A DNA stretch of 64,000 bases, taken from assembly GCA_039111635.1 (NCBI GenBank), contig JBCAQO010000010.1, forward strand, positions 62,001 through 126,000, read 5' to 3'. Positions within the stretch are counted from its first letter, which is position 1. Each line of letters begins with the position of its first letter. The notes beneath the pieces were generated by a model. That model had not been told where the DNA came from. It was given only the letters and a program-made list of their open reading frames with translations, and made no database searches. The translations under genes and the position numbers were made by a program. The stretch is from Heterobasidion occidentale. Lineage: Eukaryota > Basidiomycota > Agaricomycetes > Russulales > Bondarzewiaceae. Shown here piece by piece: positions 57,405 through 64,000 of the stretch.

Positions 57405-57599
57405 GAGACTTGTTACTGACCTGCTACACAGGTTTGCTGGCATTACACTCAAGCATACAATGCATGATAGTCCATTGTACAGTACATCAAGAATTCTGAA
57501 CTGACTCTACATGCAAATAGAGGAGACGAGACTGTAGTAGAATATGGCAGGAGAAAAAGAGTTTGGCTGTTGCTTACATATGCCGAGAATAAGACAGAA

Positions 57600-57786
57600 A
57601 CTTTAGGGTGAGTTAACCATCTATAAAAGGCAAGTTATATAGTTCTCAGCTACTTCAGCCACAATTCAATCAAGTAGGTGTTTATTTAGCTGTGCTTACC
57701 CCTTAAGCCATTTTGGTCCAAGTGTGGCTGAAGTGGCTTAGAAATGTATTGCATGCCCTTTTTGGGTGGTAAGCTCACCCTAAAGT
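57600..57786. repeat. Hairpin MITE
   Basis: A 187-bp unit with terminal inverted repeats ACTTTAGGGTGAG and CTCACCCTAAAGT and an inner inverted pair (CTTCAGCCAC, GTGGCTGAAG). It has no coding capacity. No clear target duplication was seen. A related left end is at 52042. Confidence 0.75.
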
Positions 57787-58207
57787 GTTCGACTTTATCA
57801 TCAGCACGTGTTAGAGCCCCCCTGCTTTCTACCACGTCTAGCTCTGTAGGATACAAGTCATTCACTCCCTTCGTATGTAGAGTTAGGATTGATAACTTTC
57901 ATGTCCAATTGTGGCAAGTTGATTGGAGTACAACTATTCTTATATCAGAATAACACCTCCGTCTCTTCGTAAGAAGTACAAAAAAAGTTGACAGTAGTAA
58001 AAGCAAATATATGTGCAGTTCTGTAGATCTACGCTACACACCAAAAGAGTTACCATACAACTTCTCACTCTCCTGGCCTTTCAGAGCAGAGATGACTTTG
58101 ACAGTGAAGAGATGAGAAGGAGAGGAATGAAGTTCTGGCTGATTATGTTGTTGAAGAATTAAAGAATGGCACTAGTGCGCGCCCTATTGCCCATCATTAC
58201 ACCAGAC

Positions 58208-59235
58208 TCCTGCCCAACCCCTGACCCTTCTTATTAAGCTGCTTCAGTCCGCACAACAGACTTCCAAACATGTTTGGTTCTTATTAGCCTTTTGATTTAG
58301 CAAGATTTCGCTTCAGTGTGCACAGTGGCCTTTCGGACGTGTTTGGTGAGCTCTGACACCTCCTATTACCTCCTATTACACTTGGACTAACATATTTCCA
58401 TGTGGTAAGCATAACAGACTTCTGTTTGCACTTCACTTAGCAAGATCTTTACTCTGGTACTCACGCTAAACTTCTACCCAACCCCTGGCCCTTCTCATTA
58501 GGCCGCTTCAGTCCACACAACAGACTTCCAAACATGTTTGGTTCTTGTTCATCCTTTGATTCAGCAAGATTTTGCTTTGATGTGCACAGCGGCCTTCCGG
58601 ATGTGTTTGGTGAGCTCTGACACCTCCTATTAGACATAGACTAACATATTTCCGTTCGGTGATCATAGCAGACTTCTGTTTGCACTTGACTTGACAAGAT
58701 CTTTGCTCTGGCACTTACGCTAAACTTCTACCCAACCCCTGACCCTTCTCATTAGGCCGCTTCGGTCCACACAACAGACTTCCAAACACATTTGGTACTC
58801 ATTCGCACTTGGATCCAGCAAGATTTTGCTTTGGTGTGTACAGCGGCCTTCCAGACATGTTTGGTGAGCTCTGACACCTCCTATTACACTTAGACTAATA
58901 TATTTACATGTGGAAGCATAACAGACTTCCATTTGCACTTGACTTGACAAGGTCTTCGCTCTAGCACTCATGCTAAACTTCTACCTGACCCCTGACCCTT
59001 CTCATTAGGCCACCTTGGTCCGCACAACAGACTTCCAAACACATTTGGTACTCATTTGCACTTGGATTCAGCAAAATTTCGCTTTGGTGTGTACAGCGGC
59101 CTTCCAGACATGTTTGGTGAGCTCTGACACCTCCTATTACACTTGGATTAATATATTTCCGTTTGGTGAGCATAGCAGACTTCCGATCACGCTTCACTGA
59201 AGAGGGTTTTGGCTTTGGTACGTCTAACAGCGGCT
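58208..59235. repeat. Tandem array of ~254-264-bp units
   Basis: CCCTTCTCATTAGG-type landmarks at 58225, 58489, 58743 and 58996 give spacings of 264, 254 and 253 bp, so four units plus a partial. Units differ at many sites. Each holds ACAACAGACTTCC followed by the perfect 14-bp palindrome CCAAACATGTTTGG in the first two units and a changed form (CCAAACACATTTGG) in the last two. A minus-strand Cys-containing frame (GGVRAHQTCLEGRCTHQS) recurs in register but is broken between units. Confidence 0.85.
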
Positions 59236-59595
59236 CAAGTTAAACCTTCTCGATAAGGCGCTTTGGCATAAACTGTGGCTTCTTGAATGAAGTATGCACA
59301 ATCTGTATGCTTATTGTGCCCATTGATTTACGTGTTGAAGATTCTGTTTGACTCTCAGGTGAGACAACTTCCCTCTACCCATGAGAATTCCTGGTCACTA
59401 CCAGCTTTGTGCATTTTGTCATTCCATGTATGTCGTACTGAAGCTCATGTGAGGTCGAGGTTTCGACCAACATGGCTGTATTGAACAGATTCTGCACAGA
59501 TATTTGCGCTATCCTGGAGACTCCAACAGCGAGGTGTATATAAGTATCATGCCTACCTCTTCGCTGGTCTGCACTTGTCTACAAGCCTAGCTAAC
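59236..59595. other. Flank of tandem array and possible promoter
   Basis: No gene. A GTATATAAG TATA-like box at about 59535-59543 lies some 55 nt upstream of the ATG of the next relic. Confidence 0.4.
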
Positions 59596-61310
59596 ATGGC
59601 TATATCTACTAAGATCTTTCGAGCCCATTGTGGTTCTGTCCTGCCTCTTCACTTTGATGCTCCTATCTTCATCAACGATCCTGTCTTTGGCCCCCTTTGG
59701 TCTCACCATATTGGCTTGGTCCAAGGATTTGTCAGTAAGTCATCACTCTGAGTTCATTGCCAATATAACACTTTGATTATGGACTATTATGGGACTCCAC
59801 TCCTGCAATATGTAGCCCATGGGTGGTCTCATCTTCTTTACTGCCTGTTCTGACTAATAACCATGGGACAAACACCTCTCCACCCGTCGATATAATATTT
59901 TATAGCATTGCTGATGGTGTGAACAACACAACTAGCCCTCCCACCAACATCGATGCTTTCGCTTTTGCGGCATTGGCCGCTGAACCTTCTTTAGTGGCTT
60001 TGTTTGTGATCACGTCGGACGGCAGCTCCCAAGCTGCTAGCCTCACCTCGGACACCACATAGCTGCTTGACAATTATCTTGTTGGCACCGTTCCCATTCC
60101 TTCCAACCTATCAGCTCAGTCCAATAAGGGCATCACAATCTTTGGGATCCTGTTCAAAACCTCTCCCACCATGTATTGTGTTCTATCAATTGCAAGGATC
60201 AAGACTGCAGTCTGGTATTGGGACCAACTCGAAACTTCCAAATATAGCAACCCCTGGACTTTTAAGGTCAAGCTCCTTTGGGATCAAGCCCTCATACATC
60301 TGGGTTAAGCCCGCACCGCCTATGGGCTATCTAATGCACTGCTGAATATCGACAGTGCTATGGGTAAGGTTTGATTTGCTATAAAATTTTCTATCACTCA
60401 CTGATGTCGCAATAGTTGAAGGAGAATCGGTGCAGCTTCTGGATGTCAGGTTCATATTGCTTGTGAGTAATAGGAAAGTCACGAGACAAGCATTCTGAAT
60501 TCTTTGTAGATTGTCTGTACTGGCCCGCTTTACTTATCCAAGGCCCGTGAAGAGGCCTGCAAGATTTTGGAGCTTTGCAACCCCACCAGCAATTCTGGAA
60601 ATCCTGAGTTATATGGGCTCTTCAATGATACAGATCGGGCACACCCATGGGGCCAATTCTGACCTATTGTTGACTCACACAACCAACTGCAAGAGCCCAC
60701 AGGCACTGACATCATGTTTTGTTTGAACAGGTTGAGAGAGAACTATTGTTTCTTAAATCCCTTTGATGTCACAGAGGGGCTGGTAAGCTGATCGGAATGT
60801 ATACATATTCTTATGCTGATATCTTACTCTAGGTTCTAATCAGGCACTGTCTCTATCACTCCCCCTTGTTATGCAAGTGGCTTTTGCCACTTTTTACAGA
60901 GGGGGCATAACGTGGGTGAACCTATCTTTCGCAAAGATGGTCCAGTATCACAACATCGTGACTTCCCTGTTCATTGACTACATTCTGAGGTTGGCCATCT
61001 TGGTTGCTGCAACGGCAGTAAGTAATTAAAGAAAACATTATAGAAATGACATTCTCTAACATTTGTTCAGATCAAGGTTGTTTTTGATATCAGATCTGGC
61101 TCACGCGCCACATATGCGCCTCTCCAAATGAATTGAATGTATTACAGGGCTTTTGATGAGAGACTGGAGACAGAGTTAAGGAATAATATAGCATGCGCTT
61201 ACATTGCTAATCCCTCTGTTATCATGGATCTCTATTGAGAAGCACAGATTGGGGCTCAAACGTGAGTGAACCATGCTGATATAAGTGATGTGCAACTCAT
61301 TGTGATGCAC
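59596..61310 (+). pseudogene. Decayed multi-exon gene of unknown function
   Basis: Exon 1 starts at 59596 (MAISTKIFRAHCGSVLPLHF) and ends before a GTAAGT donor at 59735. A block at about 59905-60350 reads NTTSPPTNIDAFAFAALAAE, then VGTVPIPSNLSAQSNKGITI and VWYWDQLETSKYSNPWTFKV, with TAG (60060) and TAA (60304) in frame. A further block near 60560-60780 has LELCNPTSNSGNPELYGLF and ENYCFLNPFDVTEGL. Small introns with GTAAG donors separate the blocks. It looks like one plus-strand gene that has died. I do not recognise it; its place beside a Plavaka transposase may be chance. Confidence 0.45.
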
Positions 61311-62028
61311 TATCAGGTACATGAATGGTCTCTTGCCTTTGTGATGGTGGCCTCAATTGTGATAAAGGGTATTGCTTGTTTTTTCATAAATGTACCACCA
61401 CCTGTTGTCTGAGAATTTGTTCATTGAGTCTTCTTTTAAGGGTTAGGATTGTTAACTCGGACTGTAAATAAATTGTTATGTTCATTGTTCATCTGCTGCC
61501 TGACTTATACCACACGGTACATCAGTGTAGAATGTACTGATAAGTTATGTCGACAAACACAACCTTATCATGAGGACCTCACAATGAAGGTGTTTGAGAT
61601 CTAAAACCCTCGGCTAGAAAGGAGTGAGAATCATTGACCAGAAGCAGGGAAAGATCTACATTGTTGGCCAATATACATATCTCGCCAGTGAGCATGGTTT
61701 TCATATCTTGCTGTCTACACTATACTGAATCCACTCATTCTCATACGTTGGTTCCCAACTACCCTCTTGAGCTCATGAAAGATCAACACAGTGATTTGAT
61801 GAGAATTCAGTTGCAATGCAATACTGCCAACTTTTAGTATAACATTGCAATAAGTGTCAGAACAAACATTGGCCCCCAACATTGAGCTATCCTTGAGCAG
61901 GGGCACCAGTGGCCTATCTAGTAACAGCCATAGTGTCACCACACAATGTCTGATAGCCTGCTCCCAGACCTGCTCCGAATAAACTTTGATGCTAGCCGGC
62001 CACTGTCGGCCTGGTATATAATGCAATT
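61311..62028. other. Intergenic stretch before Plavaka gene
   Basis: No supported gene. A GTATATAATG TATA-like box at 62014-62023 lies just upstream of the first Plavaka-like coding. I found no terminal inverted repeat of the Plavaka element in this stretch. Confidence 0.4.
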
Positions 62029-64000
62029 GTGTGTCCTGTTGCCCACACAGGACGCTCACTAGATGCAGACCCAGCGAACAACCTAATATGCCCATGCAAA
62101 AGGACCTTCAGCCAACTCAATGCACTGACTCTACACCGGTGGCACTGTCCGAAGGCAAAGAACCTACTTTGGGGAGCATTGGTGGGGGCAAAGGAGGCTT
62201 TCCAAGCACGGAAGAGGCAGCAAACAGAGGGTCCTAGTGATCTATCCATGTTAATGACACTAGAATCTTCCCTTCAAGCTACCACGCCAACGGAAATAAC
62301 TGTACAGTGTGCCCCTTTGTTGACTTATGTCCTCTTGATGACCTTTCCCAACACACTTGTAGGAACATGCATGTGGGCTTCAGTGTATGCAAGTCAAACA
62401 GACAGCTGATGAAGATGATTTAGGAGGACACAGAGAGCCAGTCGAGGAAGAGGATACAGGTCTCAATAGACCCTGAGGAGCATACAGCGGAGGTGAGTGT
62501 CATTGTGCATCTGCGTGCTAAGTGTCCGCTGAACGAACTCAACATTTCATGAATCTTAGGCAGACATTCCGGAGTCTGTTCTCATCCCAGAAGCTTCACC
62601 TTCGGAGCCCCCACCATTGCCTGTTCCCCCAACTACATGCTCTGCACGCTCTGGACACGGAATACACTTCCTGAAGCGATTCAATGATTTCCTCCCTGGT
62701 TCAGTAACCCCCCTCTCTCATATTCCTTCCAAACAGTGTTCCGTGCCTGCCCAGCCCAACCCTGAGTCTGTACAACCATCTCTTGCTCCACCAGAGTGTG
62801 TGCCACCCTCGGTGCTAGCGCCGGCACCTGTCTTTGACACGACACCAAACAAATTTGGCTTGTTCCGCCAGTACAAGCGATGCCCCACACACAATCCAGA
62901 GCCGGAAAAGTCACTCAATAAAGTCTGTGACTCCACAGTGTTCCCCAAGGCGGATCCGGTGCTGCCTCAGGATGCAGCACCAGCAGAACCTGGTATGCTC
63001 TGTTTACTAACGCGATTGCCGTAGTTATGATGTGCTGGCAATACACTAAGTCTGCGACAAAGTCCGCAAGTGAGATGGATCGCTTAGCGCACTCTCTCGG
63101 GGACTCCATGAGAGATGGATTTAGCATCAAGGATTTCACTATGTTCAACACTGCTTGAGAGAATGAGCGCATAGACAGCTACATTACCGATTCTTCAAGC
63201 CCCTTCAACAAGGGTGAGGGCTAGCATGAATTGTCTGTCAAGATCCACCTCCCCACCGAGAAGGTGAAGACACCCGAAGACCAGGTGCTGGAATTTGAAG
63301 TCAAGGGTGTCTGGCACTGCAATATTGTCGACATCATCAAAACTGTCTATTCAGATTCCACCACCTTCTCCACACTTCACACCACCCCATTTCAGCAGGT
63401 TTGGAAGCTGTTCAGGAACTCAAAGCCTGAGTGCATCCACTCGAAGATATACTGCTCAGACTTGATGCTCGATGCTAACAAGGAAATACAGAAACTCCTG
63501 TGTGAGCCTGACAACAAGTTAGAGCGCATCGTTGCACCACTCATGCTCTGGTCGGACGTGACGCACCTCGCAAATTTCAGCACAGCGTCGCTCTGGCTGT
63601 TCTACTTGTTTTTCGGCTCCCAATCAAAGTACACCCATGCAAAACCCACAGCATATGCATGCCATCATCTAGCATACATCCCCTCAGTGAGTTTTTATTT
63701 TGCTGGTATGATAACTTTCTAACGCGTGCATTTTCCAGCTTCTAGACATTATTCAAGATTTTTACCGCTCATTTTTTGGCAAGAGCGTGATGGCAGAGAC
63801 TCTCACGCACTGCAAGCGTGAGCTCATACACGTGATATGGATTCTCCTCCTTGACAACAATTTCATGGAGGCGTACACTCATGGAATTGTCATTCAATGT
63901 GGCAATAGTGTCATGCGTCGTATGTTTCCACAATTCTTCACTTACTCCGTGGACTACTCCGAAAAGTAAGTGTATTATCATGTCTTCTGCCCTTCCACTA
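62029..64000 (+). pseudogene. Plavaka-type transposase, 5' part, damaged; continues past the window
   Basis: The N-terminal zinc-finger-like block (ICPCKRTFSQLNALTLHRWH, about 62077-62136) is followed by a basic block (SRKRIQVSIDPEEHTAE), a Pro-rich linker and FGLFRQYKRCPTHNPEP. After introns 62493-62559, 62993-63024 and 63687-63738 come VAPLMLWSDVTHLANFSTAS, the KYTHAKPTAYACHHLAYIPS block and LTHCKRELIHVIW with FPQFFTYSVDYSEK. From memory this order is that of Plavaka transposases (CACTA/CMC group) of mushrooms. The DDE core lies beyond the window. A TGA (about 63158) and a TAG (about 63222) interrupt the third exon, and no clear ATG starts the zinc-finger block, so this copy looks inactive. 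The last visible donor is GTAAGT at 63966. Confidence 0.78.

Noticed and set aside
58508..59197. A repeated Cys-containing protein gene in the tandem array
   Set aside because: The recurring frame is broken between units and begins differently in each; no start, splice or domain evidence supports a gene.

Overview
The window looks like chromosomal DNA of a mushroom-forming basidiomycete (Agaricomycete). Introns are short GT-AG introns of about 50-70 nt, and the mobile elements are types typical of that class: Ty3/gypsy chromoviruses, a pogo-like DNA transposon, a Tad-like LINE tail and a Plavaka transposase. Only about 1.6-7.5 kb holds ordinary host genes. The rest is a transposon graveyard with one young element in it. 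No bacterial features, tRNA or rRNA genes were seen.

Layout. 1-7.5 kb: GC-rich, CpG-rich host DNA with a C2H2 zinc-finger regulator (1625-2910) and a large serine-rich protein (4673-7469). 8.3-13.05 kb: a complete-ended pogo-like element with 25-bp terminal inverted repeats and a TA target duplication. 14.9-16.0 kb: a SNF2 helicase fragment cut by the LTR of element C (minus strand), whose interior (16.5-19.0 kb) has no gag-pol but an orphan reading frame and about 14 copies of a small hairpin motif. 19.05-19.88 kb: solo LTR S1 beside an HSP70 remnant. 21.8-40.4 kb: old Ty3/gypsy element B copy 1 (plus), whose gag is split by young chromovirus A (23731-34118, minus) and by solo LTR S2 (34405-35217). 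40.4-50.7 kb: element B copy 2 (minus), carrying an antisense multi-exon gene remnant between pol and the 3' LTR. 50.7-64 kb: AT-richer relics: a DUF6698-like pseudogene, an unknown repeated gene family, a LINE tail, a MITE, a 254-264-bp tandem array and the 5' half of a decayed Plavaka transposase that leaves the window.

Most unusual points. (1) Element A and the solo-LTR family S carry a related reading frame inside the LTR, about 50 nt from its 3' end. It starts with FYTGLA, and where the two families match the codons differ mostly at third positions, so it looks selected as protein. (2) The same LTRs share a 14-nt start-site motif about 30 nt after a TATA-like box, and in element A this pairs over 10 nt with the sequence next to the LTR, suggesting Tf1-style self-priming. 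(3) The two B copies form an inverted repeat with 4.29-kb arms that appear free of substitutions and are flanked by clearly diverged sequence, as expected of recent gene conversion or an assembly error. (4) Element A carries an extra zinc-knuckle ORF after the integrase. (5) Element C carries the hairpin array.

Many catalytic residues in element B are lost by CpG to CpA or TpG changes, and several stops elsewhere are TGA in place of a likely CGA, pointing to methylation-driven decay. Many other frame breaks are single-base and lie in homopolymers, so part of the apparent decay may be consensus error.
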